Source: Hypomesus transpacificus
Taxonomy: Eukaryota; Chordata; Actinopteri; Osmeriformes; Osmeridae
Assembly (NCBI RefSeq): GCF_021917145.1
Contig: NC_061062.1
Span: forward strand, 14,716,706 to 14,780,705
Direction of reading: 5' to 3'
Length of the DNA: 64,000 bases
Shown: piece by piece, positions 1 through 12,800 of the stretch
How the letters are laid out: every line of letters starts with the position of its first letter
Position numbering within the stretch: the first letter of the stretch is position 1
Made by a program: the position numbers and the translations under genes
Notes under the pieces: model-generated
Told to the model about the DNA's origin: nothing
What the model saw: only the letters and a program-made list of their open reading frames with translations
Database searches by the model: none

Positions 1-3000
1 CGCAGTCCCACCAGTCCTTAGAGGTGGAGGCCTTGCGCCTGAGCCTGACCAACCTCCACACGGCCCAGCTGGAGCTCTCCCAGACCAACCTGCACCGGGA
101 GCGGGAGGCGGCTCTAAGCGAGCTCCAGGCTTCGCTCAGGGAGAAGTGGGCCCAGGAGAGTGCCGTCCTGCAGGCCCGCCAGCAGTTTGAACTGGACCGG
201 CTGAGGGAGCAGAGCCTGGACAAGGAGGAGAGACAGAGGGAGGTGTACCAGAGGAGCCTAGGTGAGCTGGACAGAAAAGGAGCTACGTATTGTGAATCCT
301 GACGGTTGATTCAAGAATACGGATGAAAAACTCCCTTCGCTTGGAGCAGACATGCTGAGAAAAGACTGTGGCCTTCCATTGGAACATCCCTCTCTGCTTT
401 TGACTTGGCTGCCCATGGCTGTTTGTACACTGTGACTGTGCCCGACTCACAGAGCAGAACAAACGGCAGTGTTCGTTGCTCCACAGCATGTGCTGCGGCC
501 CCCGGGGCAGAGCCAACATGAACCATGCATCTGCTGTAGCCTGGTGACGAGGTCACCAAGCCTAGCATGCTCTAACTAGGGCATGTTGGAACATCCTCGT
601 CATGTCTGCATGTAGGTTGACTTTGTGTGTGTGTGTGTGTAGATGAGCTGAAGCAGCAGTGTGAGAGCGTCTCCATGGAGAAGGCGTCCATTGAGGAACA
701 ACACGCTACGGAGATGAAGGTAGTGCGCTCGAAACTGTCTACGTCTGTCGGTCTCGTCAGGAGTATAAGTTGACTTCAACGTTTTAGAACTTGTCTCTTT
801 CTCACACTCACACTCACACTCACCCTCTCTCTGTCTCTGTCCTCCTGCTCTGTTCCCAGGCTCTGAGGCTGCAGTGGCGGGAGGCAGAGAAGCATCAGGC
901 GGACCTCCAGACCAGACTTTCAGAGGCCCAGCAGAGCCTCGCCGATACCCAGGCCTCCCTCACCCAGACGGGGGCAGATCTGTCCTCCTCCAGGGCCCTG
1001 GTGGAAGAGCTCCAGGCCTCCAGAGCGAAGGAGATCCAGAGGCTGGAGGAGGAGCTGAGCCAAGCCCAGAGCGACAGGGACAATGCAGCCCGTGAGTTCC
1101 CCGCCGTTTTATATCCACTACCCTCACTTAGGATAGCTCGGGGCTATTTTTAAGCTTGTCAAGGAGTTGGCCCATGAAAGACATTATTTACAAATGAGGA
1201 GTCCGCCCATACCTTGGTGTGACCACACTGTGACTGTCTGGATGTGTGCTCCCTGCTGCCCAGGCTCGCTAGAAGAGTTGGTGTCCAGCTATAAGAAGGT
1301 CCTCCTAGATAAAGAGGAGCACATCCAGCAGCTCGAGGAGCGAGAGAGTGTCCTGCAGAAAGAAGTGAGACACACACACACACACATTCTTCAGCAACAA
1401 ATGGAATTTTCTTCCAATAAATGAGCCTCACTCCTTTCGATGGTGTCCTTCTCTCCCGGTCAGGCCGCGCGTCTGCTGGAGGAGCAGGTGTCTGTCAAAC
1501 AGAGCTCGGAGCAGGAGGTGGCTCAGTTGTGGGCTCAGCTGGACAGCATGAGAACAAGCCGCCAGGAGCTGGGAGGTGAGGGAGCACACACAGCCACACA
1601 CACACACACCCCCACACACACACACACAGGAGAGGTCAATTGAATGCTCAAGGACAAGATGGAAAACAAGCCTTTTCATCCCACTACTTCCCCTCTCTCT
1701 CATGGTCTCTTCCTCCTCTCTGCCCTTCCCTCCTCCCCCGACAGAGCTGAAGGAGCAGCTTCTGGCTCGCTCGTCGCGCGTTGACGACATCGAGCGGCTG
1801 AAGGTGGAGTTCACTGAGCAGAGGAGAGAGATTCGTCAGCAGAATGAGGCGGAGCTGGAGAGCCTGAGGAGGTACGTGCACACGCACACACACACACACA
1901 CACGTACACACCTACCTTATTGTCTCCACATAGGTGAAGGTACACTTTGACACACCCATGGCTCTGTATGCAGGTACTTTGAGCAACGCCTGCGGGCTGC
2001 AGAGGAAAGCTACAGGGAGGAGATCGCCCTGCTGCAGCTGAGGCTGGTGGAGGGGGCCCTGGAGGAGTCTGTACTCAAGACTGGGGATGCTAGGTACGCT
2101 AACGGGCCTACTGCCATGATGAGTTAAATCCTCTTGGCTCTTTGGGTGGCTCTGATGGTGTGTCTGTTCTCTGTTCAGCTTCATGTCGGAGGGCAAAGGA
2201 GAGGAGGAGAGGAATGAAATGCTGGCTGAGATCACCCTCAAACTTGAGAAACACAAGGTAAACACACACACACACACCCTTCATGCTTAGCTGTGTGTGT
2301 GAAAGGATTGTTACTGATTCTCTCTCCTGCCACTTCTGACCCCACACACACACACACGTTTTCCCTCTGCTCTCCTGTCTCTCCGTCTGTCTCAGGAAGA
2401 GCTGGACGCGCTGCGGGGGCAGCTGGAGGAGAGACACACTCAGGAGATCTCTTACCTGCGCTCCTCTATGGCTCTGGCCAACAGAGAGGACATACTGCAG
2501 GTCACTACACTTGCTCTGTCTCTCATTCTCACACACACACACACTCTACGATCCTTCCACCACACACACACACTCTTCCCAAACCTTCCACCAAACACTC
2601 ACTCACAGTTTGTACTTCCTGACCAGTTTTTCAAGTTGATGCCACTTCTGTCTGCAGGTGCGCACTGACCTCACCGACAGTTACTATAGCGACTTGCAGG
2701 AGCTGAGGACTCGCCACTCTTTGGAGCTGGAGCAACTTCGAGCCAAAATCTCCGACAGCCATGTCAGAGGTACACACACGCGCACACACACACACACACT
2801 ACATAAACACACAAATCGAGCTACATTCATTTCAGATCCATAAGTCACCAGTCATTCTTCCTTCTCTGTTTCAGAACTGACAAGGATTCGTCTGGAGGCA
2901 GCAAGGCAGGTTGAGGTAAGAGAGACTGACGTCATCACAGCATAAATATCTAAAGGCGTGACTGCGTTATGCGTTATGATTGCATAAAGTGTTATGATGA

Positions 3001-4970
3001 TGATGGTGGTGCTGATGGTGCTGATGATGGTGATGGTGCTGATGATGGTGCTGGTGTCTAGGTGGAGGTGGAGCAGCGGATGTGGCGTCACAGCGAGGAG
3101 CTCCAGGCCAGACTGACCCTGATCCAGACCCTGGAGACGCGACTCTCCAGCCTCACACAGCATCATGCCGCAGAGCTGGAGAGGAACCAACAGCAGGTGA
3201 AAACACACACTCGCACACACACACAGGCCCTTAAGAACACATCCACACGGGCGTGTCATTAGACTGCTTAAAAGTGTTTGAAAATTCTCCCACTTGCTCC
3301 GATCAATCAAATATGGGTCTCCTGTTGCAGCTGAAGCAGGAGTTCGCTGAGGAGCTGACCGTCCGATTGGAGGAGGCGCAGAGCCAAGAGAGGGAGCGCG
3401 GGAGAGAGGAGCGGGCCCAGAGGAGTCGGGAAGAGGAGCAGGTCTCCTCCCTGAGGCAAGAGATGGAGAGGGAGCTGGAGGAGGCGAGGGAGCGTCTGCG
3501 GAGTCTACAGGACTCGCTGGACCAGGACACCAGTAAGACGGGGCCACTTCACGCTCTCTCTACCCTTTCCTTCCATTCTTTTGGCTTCTCCATCTCCTAT
3601 TTGACCTCCTCTATAACTAGCTCTCCCTTCCCCCACCTTCTCTCAGACCCCCTGGTGGTGGCAGTGAGACAGAAGCTGGACACCCAGTATGACAGCGAGC
3701 TGCGCAGGGCGAAGAGCTGCATGGCTGCGGAGGTGAAGGAACTCACCGCCCTCCTCCAGGAACAGGGGGAGGACAGGCTGCAGCAAGCCCAGGACAGGTG
3801 AGCCCGGCATGGGAGACATCTCTTTGGGGAGATTGGGTGGGGATAGTTGTGGAGGTCTTTTAGTCTCATGATTTTGAGGTCTGATTACTCACTAGTAATG
3901 AATCCCTGTAACTCCTCCATGCTTCCTTTCGCGTTCTTGGGTGTTTACATGTGTTTGATCACGGGGTCTGTGCAGGTTCCAGGAGGAGAGGGGCCAGTTG
4001 GAGAAGCGTCTAGCTCAGCAGAATGAGCTCTCTCTGGGGGAGCTGAGGGACAAACACCAGGCTGACCTGGAGCTCCAGAGGACCAAACTACTCGCCGCTC
4101 ACACTCAAGAGACGGACACGCTCCGAGCCAATCACAAGGCCGAACTGGATTCTCTATCTGCCAGTCACAAAGAGCAAATCGCTGTCATGGCAACCGAGCT
4201 GGCCTCCAAGCACCAGACGGAGCTCGTCACCCTGGAAACGCGTCTCGAGTCCCAGCGGAACGCGGAGCTCGATCGCCTGGAGGCGGTCCTTGAGGCGGCC
4301 AATCAGGCACAGCTGGAGGCCCGGGAGGCAGAGCTGAATCACAGGCACCAGGAGGAACGGGATGAGCTGGAGAGGAGGATGCTGGGTAACATGGACACTT
4401 TGGAGGCAACCTACCTGAAGGAGATCCAGGTGAGGGGACGCACGCGACGGGTCAAGCAAACCAGCCTAGTTGTTTTTTGACGTTTTTATGATTTCCTTGT
4501 TCCTTTTGAATGATTGGTCACACCTGTGGAATTCAATGCATTTATACCCCATGCAGTTTACACACAACTTAGCTCTTACCTCCTGTGAATGTTAGACCCT
4601 GAGGGAACAGATTCAGCAGCTGGAAGAGATGCGCAGACAGGAAGTGGAGCAGGGGAAGGCGGCCCTCAGACAGGAAGTGGGGCGGGAGCGGGCGGAGCAG
4701 CTGTCCAGCCGAGAGGAACTGAGGAGGGAACTGGCCCAGGTGCACATGGAGAAGTTCAGCGCCATGGCAACCGAGCTCAGCCACGCCCACCAGGTGAGAG
4801 GCAGACTGAGCGTGCTCAGTTCTGAAACGGAGTGAAAGGCCCTAGCTACAGTAACCAGGGAAGAGACCATTTCCTGAATAGCCCTCTGTTCTCCTCAGAC
4901 TGAGCTAGCTGCCCAGAGGGAAGCCCTGGAGACGGCACACCGCCTGGCCCTGGACGCCCTCAGGAACCAG
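1..4970 (+). other. pcnt: pcnt exons 1-17 (coordinates)
   Basis: Coding exons deduced from reading frame plus GT-AG sites: 1-261 (continues upstream), 643-719, 860-1091, 1264-1364, 1464-1575, 1745-1871, 1974-2093, 2179-2257, 2396-2500, 2658-2769, 2875-2915, 3062-3196, 3331-3532, 3647-3797, 3976-4429, 4596-4793, 4899-4970. All encode uninterrupted coiled coil. The introns are mostly under 400 bp and many open or close with CA/GT runs. The intron before exon 12 carries a GATGGTGCT-type short repeat (about 2990-3059) running straight into its acceptor. Confidence 0.88.
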
Positions 4971-7900
4971 GTGACGCTGCATGCCTCCAGCCGGCATTAT
5001 ACCATGCATCATCTGTTTTTATTTAAACATAAATAAAATATTTATATTTATTTTATTTAAAATAAATGTTTTGTTCTCAGTGCTGTGCCCACTCTGATTG
5101 GTGCTTGTTGTGCTCACAGGTGTTAGAGTTGGAGCAGCAGCATAGCGCTGCTCTACAGGAGCTGGCTCACACTTTCAACACTGAGAAGCAGAAACTCGAC
5201 ACCCAGCACCAGCTCAATCTGCAGGTGTGTGTGTGTGTGTGTCGGGGCTGGGAACTGCGTGTCTTTGTAGCTTTATGAATGTGTGCGTCTTCAGCCTTGT
5301 GTTTGAAAGTTCTGTTTGTGAACCCCTGTGTGTGTGTGTTTTGCATGCAGGAGGCGAGGAGTGCGTCCACACGTGAACTGGAAGCGTGCCACAAGGAACT
5401 CGAGGAGGAATTGTCACGGCAACGCCTGCGCTTCCTCGAAGAGGCTGAACTCTCCAGAGTCCAATCTGAGAGGTGCCTCCAAGACCGGATCAGCCAACTA
5501 AAAGTGAGTGAGAAGAGAGGAGGAGAGGAGCTGGTGGGGTGAGTCAGGGAGGGGGGGGGGGGGGGGGTGAGTGAAATGGGGTTGAGGAAGGTGGTAGAGA
5601 CAGCTGTGAAGTTAAGGCAGGTAGAGTTGTGCTAAGGAGGATGTCGGGGCTGGGAAAGACGACCCCCCCCCCCAAAAAAATAAAATGGGCTGCTCTTCAT
5701 TACTCGTGTTCCTTGGTGAACGGAATGACAGATTCCAGAGAATTATTTGAAGGAAAAACTTTTCGAGATCATCTGTGTGTTATTAAACCTGTGTCTGATG
5801 AGCCCCCTTCTGTCACATGTCATTATGTCATGACTCACAGGATTATAGTGTGTCTGTGTGTGTCCATCTAACAGCGAGGGCTCTCTCTCTCTGTGTCTCT
5901 CTCTCTATTCCCCCCCCTCTAAGCCCCCTAACAGTTTGCTCCCTTCCCTGGTGTTGGTTCATGCTTGGCCACTGTCCCACATGGAGTTTTGCACAGGCTG
6001 CCCGCATAATCCCTCCATCATATAGGAGTGTGTCTGTGTGTGTGAGTCACATTTGTGCGTCCACCGTCTGTGCGTGTTTATTAGAACCACGTGAACAGTG
6101 GCTAAATGGGATGGATTTGTGCTTTTTTTTTTATCCTCTGATGCAGAAGGTTTTATTTTGTACTCTTTTGAAATCTTTATCAGTCGAGCTTACACGGCAA
6201 ACAAGCTAGCAGTCCCCCATTCCTGTCAGTGACTTCCTCCCAGGCTGGGATTTGGTCGTCAGAACAGAGGTGGCGTGAACGGGAGAGATTTGATCGAGAC
6301 ATTTTTCGGGACCTCATGCACATCTGTGTGTCCACTTTCTCTGAAGGCGGAGTTTGAGGAGCAGAAGGAGGCGGAGCTAGATGACCAGAGGCGGGGCTTC
6401 AGTTCTGAGCAAGAGCAGAAGGAGTGCAGCTACACAGAGAAAATGAGCCAGCTCTCCGCCCAGCTACAGCAGCTTGACACTGTGGTGTCCCAGGTACTAC
6501 ACACACACACGCGCGCACGCACCTTCTTTCACACATGCATACATACAAGCACGTAAACATACAGTTGCTGTGTCTGTGGTGCCATCATTCACTCACACCC
6601 AACCCAGACTGTGTCCTACCCATATACAGTAGCTATGTCTGTAATGTGGTGTTACACAAACACACACAATGGATGTGTAGTAAAAATCTTGCATGGGGCT
6701 CTTTGGGCAAGTTCAGACAGGCCTTGGTGGAGAGGATGGGGGGGGAGGTTAAGAATTGCTGGTCTGGAAGCGGAGTCTAGTTTGGTTGATCACTTGGAGG
6801 ATAAGAACAGAAAAGGCAGCTGAAAGAGGGATAATCCCTTTTCTTCTTGACTGTTTTGACCTGGTGTCAGACGAGCAGAGGTAGCCCTACTTCCATTAGG
6901 TCAGCCTTTTGCAACTGCAACACAGATCTCCTAAAGAGATTATTTTACCCATTAATCGCTATGCTAATCCTGTGCGTGTGTGTGCGTGCGCTTGACAGAC
7001 AAATACACTTCTGCCAGGGACATTTAATCTCCAATCTAACATAATGGCATTTAATTGACGTGCACAAACATTCACCCGCTCATTTTATCCGTCCATTTAC
7101 CTATCCTCTGGCTTCTCTCCTTTCCCTTCCTCTCCATCCCCCCCTCTACCCCCCCTTCCCCCCCAGCTGCGTTCGGAGGTGGGCTGCCTGCAGGGGGAGC
7201 TGGAGGGGAAGCGTGGGGAGATGGAGACCCTGGACACCCTCCTCCAGCGGCGGGACAGGGAGGCCCAGGAGGGGGGGAACCTGCTGGACATGCTCACAGA
7301 GGACCTGAAGAACACCAAGCAGGAGAGGTGGGGGCCGTGCACTGTGATAGGACTCTGAGGCGCGTCCGGCCAAGCAAAAAAAGAAAGCCAAGAAAAATAA
7401 AGAGTTAAAAGAACTCAAATAGAACTCTTCAAATATCCAATATGACTATATCTGATGAACTGTACAATTGGTAGTGCAAACGTAGTTCCCATTAAGAATG
7501 TAATGTCCAAAGTGCAGTGTAGTGTTCGAAGTGTAGTGAGTTGAGTAGCCTGATCGTCCTGGAGGTGTCAGCTGTCGGTGTGTCTGAAGGTGCGAGCCTT
7601 GAGGATCCTTGATCCTCCTCTGCACTTCCTACGTGCTCTGTGTGGATGTTCCTTTGGATGAAACCAAAAAGAGGCTAAACGAACGTCATCGTCGTCCCAC
7701 CCCTCCAGGCATGACCTGCTCCTGGCCAATGAGAAGCTGAGGAACGTTCTGCTGGAGGTGGTCCGCAGCACCATGGCAACGGAGGAGCTGATCGGACAAC
7801 GGGTCGGCGATCCCCTTAAGGGGGTGGAGTCGGGGCACCAGACAACCAATCAGAGGGCTTCTGGGGGCAGCCGAGACGTACAGCAGATGGGTATGTTTGG

Positions 7901-8462
7901 AAAAATAACGAAAAAATCTATTATTTGTTAGATTTGGGCTCTCCTTGCTGTTGTATGGTTGACCCCCTTTGGAGGCAGGATGGAGGCTGATTGGATAGCT
8001 GCATTGGTTTGGAGGCAGGATGGAGGCTGATTGGATAGCTGCATTGGTTTGGAGGCAGGATGGAGGCTGATTGGATAGCTGCATTGGTTTGTCCTCAGGA
8101 AGTGTATCTGTATCGGAGGTCCCCGTGGATGACCTGGAGCTGTCCCAGCGTGTGTGTGAGAGCCTGCTGCTAGCGGACACACAGCTCCTGCCCGAGGGAG
8201 AGGAGGCGGTGCTGGGGGCCTGCGGTCGACTCAGACACACCGTGGACACGCTGCTGGAGCTGCTCAACCAGGCCAACACACAGGTGACACACCCAACCAT
8301 AACCCCTCCATCCAGGAAATGCATATTCTAGGTGCAGTAGATGACCATGGACCAGCAGTGAAGTGTTCTAATAGTATTACCTCAGATCATGCCAAGGAAC
8401 GGTCTCTGTTACCAGACTTGGGACAATAACAATATTCCTTCTCAAATACATCATCATGTAAA

Positions 8463-8495
<33 letters not shown>

Positions 8496-9798
8496 ACACA
8501 GTGTGTCTGGGGTTTTGACACATGCTCTGCTTCCTCTCTGCTCCTGTGCAGCTCCTGCAGACCCACGGCGTCCACCTCTCTCTGAAGGAGAGGTTCTCTC
8601 AGGGCCGAGAAGACTCCGCTCAGCTCCTGCAGCAGCACACGCACCTATTGGATCAGCTCAACCAGGAGGCGGGACAGAAGAGCCAATTACAGCTGGATCT
8701 CCACAAAGCTGAGGGTAAGACCTGTCACAGGAGTCCCAACTTTTCATTGGTTGAACCTCGTGCCACTCCGCACAGAGGGAGCAGCCAATCCCATTATTCT
8801 TCTGCAGTGTTGATAATGAAACGGTGTCCTCTACTGTGTGTATGCGAGATAAGATGTTTCCACATCCTCCCCCCCCCCCCCCGTGTCCAGGCCTGCTGGA
8901 GGGCTACGTGGCGGAGAAGGCCGTGTTGGAGGAGGCTCTGCAGCAGAAGGAGGCCCAGGAGGAGCGGCTGGCCGAGGAGCTGGAGGGCCTCCGGGTGCAG
9001 CTCCACCAGACAGAGGGCCTCAGCGTGGAGCTGGAGAGCCTCCGGGTGCAGCTCCACCGGGCAGAGGGCCTCGGGGTGGAGCTGGAGAGCCTCCGGGTGC
9101 AGCTCCAGGAGCTCGGCGAGGAGAACGCCCTGCTGCTGCGCCAGAGGGACCATCTGAGCGCCGGCCTGGGGGAGAGGGAGAAAGGTGAGGGGAGGGGAGA
9201 GAGGATGGGTGAGGGAGAGAGGAAGGAGAAGGGGTGTGGATGCATCTCAAGCTGTGCACCTTGGGGGGTCCGGATCTGTCTGGACCCCATCCTGTGTGTG
9301 TGTGCGTGTGTGATACTGTGTCCTCGGGCCTGCTGATCTAAATGTGTCGTGTAATGCCTGTGCTCAGGTGTGTGCTCTTTCCCTAGGCTGCTGTCGACAG
9401 ATAGAGGGTGGCACAGGTTTGTGGGTCACAAGTGTGTGTGTGTGTGTGTGTGCAAAGGCATTGCTTTTGCAGTGCTGTTAAGGGCCGTCTGGTCCTGACC
9501 CTCCCAGCATCGAGGCTGTGGCATATGGGAGAGCAGTGCAACCGCAGTGCTGCTGCTGTGCCTGGGTTTGCTGTGTGACCACCAGCGAAGGCTGTTCCAG
9601 GTGGTGTGTGTGCGCATCAGATATTCCAGAAGGATGTGCTAAAAGTGGGATTCAACATACAGTATCTCATTCTACAGTGGCTTGGGTGTGGATTGGATAC
9701 TCGAAGGATGTGCTAAAAGTGTTACTTTTGCGGACGGTGTGTCATTCCACTGTGGTGTGGGTGTGACTACATGAGCTCTCCTACGGCATGTTTAAAGT

Positions 9799-9830
<32 letters not shown>

Positions 9831-12800
9831 GTTGGCAGGTCTCCTGGCGGAGGCCCAGCGGCTGGCCCAGGAGAGGCTGGACGTGCAGCGGCAGGCTGAG
9901 AAGGACCACGGCTGCCTGTCCCTGCGCCTCCGGGCCCTGGAGGCCGAGCTGGAGGAGCAGGAGACCAAGGGCCTGGAGACGGAGCTGCACCACAGGGCCC
10001 AGAGCGAGGACCTCAACCAGCGCGTCCAGGCCCTGGAGAAGCAGCTCAAGCACAACCGGCAGTTTATCGATGTGAGTGTTCCGCCCCCTTCATCCACGCG
10101 CACACACACACTTCCACATACAAGCAAGTGCAACACAGCCATGTATATACACATGTGCACACGAGCATGATCAAACCAGCACTTCTCATATTTCCCTGTC
10201 GTGTGTGTGTGTCCTGTGTGCGTTCAGGAGCAAGCGGTGGAGCGCGAGCACGAGAGAGATGAGTTCCAGCAGGAGATCGGCCGTCTGGAGTCCCAGCTCC
10301 GACACACCTCCAGAGGACACTCTGCTGGGGACAACAAGGGCCAGAGGGTGAGCCTCGCTGGGCTGCCCCAACACTCAGCAGCTCCTCATGAGGCTGCGTG
10401 GATGGAGACGCTCCACACCCTAGCTGGAAAAACACACACACACACACAATACAGGGACCTGACGAATGATACCGCCTTGTGTATTCCTAACGTGAATTCA
10501 GAGTTGTTGTTTTTTTGGGAGTGAAAAGAATCGTTTTGTGTATCTGCATTGGAAAGGTGCTATTGCTCGTGTTTGTGTGTTCGGCGTGTGGACCTGAAAC
10601 GTTTGTTTTGTTGACGACTTGTGTTGATGCTGTGGAAGAATAGGCGACAGCTTTTACAGAGAGTCCGTGCACAACTCGAGCACGGACACAATGCTTTAAT
10701 GGACTTGCTGACGTTTTGCTGTGTGTTTGTCGTTTGTTCTTGCTCTGAACGGAATGCTGTAGATTGAGGACTTGGTTCTGCAGGTATGGAATATCACCGT
10801 AGTCCAGTTACTACCTTTCCCATAGCTCCCCCCCCCCCCCCCCCCCTCCGCATGCGTGTGCGTTTAACATTATCATCGTCCAACTGGTAACACTTCTAAA
10901 CTCATCTGGAGAACTTTCTGTTCTCTAATTCCTCCTCTCTACCTCTTTTTCTACCCTTTATCCATTCTTAACCCTGATTCCTACCCTGGTCTTTTTACCC
11001 TGACCTTTTTGAGCTTGTGTTATATGGCTTGGCTTTAGTAGTTCTAGTTGGCTGCAGATCCGGAATGGCTTCATTATCTCGTCACATACCTCAGTATAAG
11101 AACTCCCCCAGAGCAACTGGAGTCTTCGGATCCAAGATGGCGTCCCTGTGTGTCTCCTCAGGTGGAGAGTCTCCAGGCTCTCATGAGGGACAAGACGGAA
11201 GACCACGCCTCTCTGCTGGCGGTCAATCAGCAAGCCCAGCGCGACGTCGTCGAGCGCAACGAGGAGATTGACAAACTGGCCGGGCGAATCAGAGAGCTGG
11301 AGCAGGCGTTGCTAAGCAGCGCGGAAAGCAACCGAGCTCTCAGCCAGCTGGAGCAAGAGCTGCACCGAGCCAAGCAGAGGGAGCTGGAGCTTACACAGGT
11401 ACACACACACACACACACTCTGGTATCCTCAGAGCCTTCCCAGCAGCACCAGGGACAACAGCCCAGCAAGGCTCCCAGGAAGAGTTTTTCCTTGGTGAAT
11501 TAAGCGCCCGTGAGTGCTGCTGTTCACCGTTTTCTCTCTCACATCTCCCGAATAGTTTATCGTCTCAGCGGTCTGAGTCTCTGTGGTTGTGCACAACACA
11601 CACGCACGTTTTGAATAGTAGGCCGCTTACCAGGAGAATCCCTCACCGCTAAGTGGGCGTCTCTGTGTGTGTCCCTCAGGACAAACAGGCCCTGGAGCAA
11701 CAGCAGCTGTCCAACAGGCTCCAGATCTCAGCCCTGCAGTCCAAACTGGATGAGACAAGACACCGTTACCATGACAACCAGCCGGACCCCACCCAGCAGC
11801 TGCGAGACATGCTGGACACGACCCAGCAGGACCTCCAGGACAGAGAACGGCAGGTGTGTGTGTTTTGGTTGAAACGTTTTTCTAGTGCAGTTCATTGGCC
11901 CGACAACCTGTGACCTGACACGTGTGGCTTTGAAGCTGGTGAATGGGATATTGTCAGGATGTTGTGCCCCCGTCTGGTCAGAGTGTGTAAGTGCACTCAG
12001 TCACAAATATTGACTATATATCAGTTTTCCTGAACTTGTGGCTCCATGAGTGGTGTTTTGTGATTCGCTCCAGGTGGAGAACCTGACTGGCCAATTGGAG
12101 CAAGTCCAGAGAGACTTGACCATCAAAGAGGCGGAGTTAAAACACCTTACGCTACAGTTGGAGGTGTTAACCAACCAGAATGCAGATCATGTCAGCCAGC
12201 TACAGGATCAGATTGCTGCTCTGAAGGTTTGTGTGCGTGCGTCCGTATGTATGTCCAAACCCAGATGGGTGGCTGTGTTGAAATGGCCACGCTTCAAATC
12301 CTTAAAAAAAACTTCCCAGTGACGTAAATGGGTCCTTTTGTTTCCAGGAAAACGTGTCCAGTCTCACTCTTCATCAGGAAGAGAGGGAGGATGAGAGGGA
12401 GAGGGGGGAGGAGGGGGAGGAGGAGAGCCTGCCCTCTGCTCTCCTGCAGGAGAAGAACCAGGAGATTGACCACCTCAATCAGGAGCTCCAGCGCATGGAG
12501 CAGGAAGTGGAGAACTCCAGGACCCACATGGTCAGTAGTACTGACTCAGCACACACATCCAGGACCCACATGGTCAGTAGTACTGACTCAGCACACACAT
12601 CCATTGAGATGAATGATGTGTATTTTTGTAGCTAGTGTTACTGCAATTGGAGCAAGATCAATATTGTGACTCTTTCCTTGCCCCCTTCTGTCCAGACCAC
12701 AGAAGCTGAGCTGGAGGACCTGCACTCTCAGGTGGAGCACCTGCACTGTGACCTCATCAGGCTGCGCCAGGACAAGCAGGAAGAGGAGGAGCGCCTCCAC

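Larger units (their letters stand above)
5120..12530 (+). other. pcnt: pcnt exons 18-32 (coordinates)
   Basis: Exons: 5120-5224, 5351-5503, 6347-6493, 7167-7327, 7709-7890, 8099-8283, 8552-8714, 8891-9184, 9839-10071, 10228-10347, 10763-10783, 11162-11398, 11680-11853, 12074-12226, 12348-12530. Exon 28 (10763-10783) is a 21-nt micro-exon encoding IEDLVLQ; its flanks are tgtag and gtatgg, and it keeps frame between exons 27 and 29. Exon 25 has an internal 17-residue repeat. The introns around exons 20, 26 and 28 are the longest here (600-850 bp) and hold only simple repeats and homopolymers. Confidence 0.86.
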
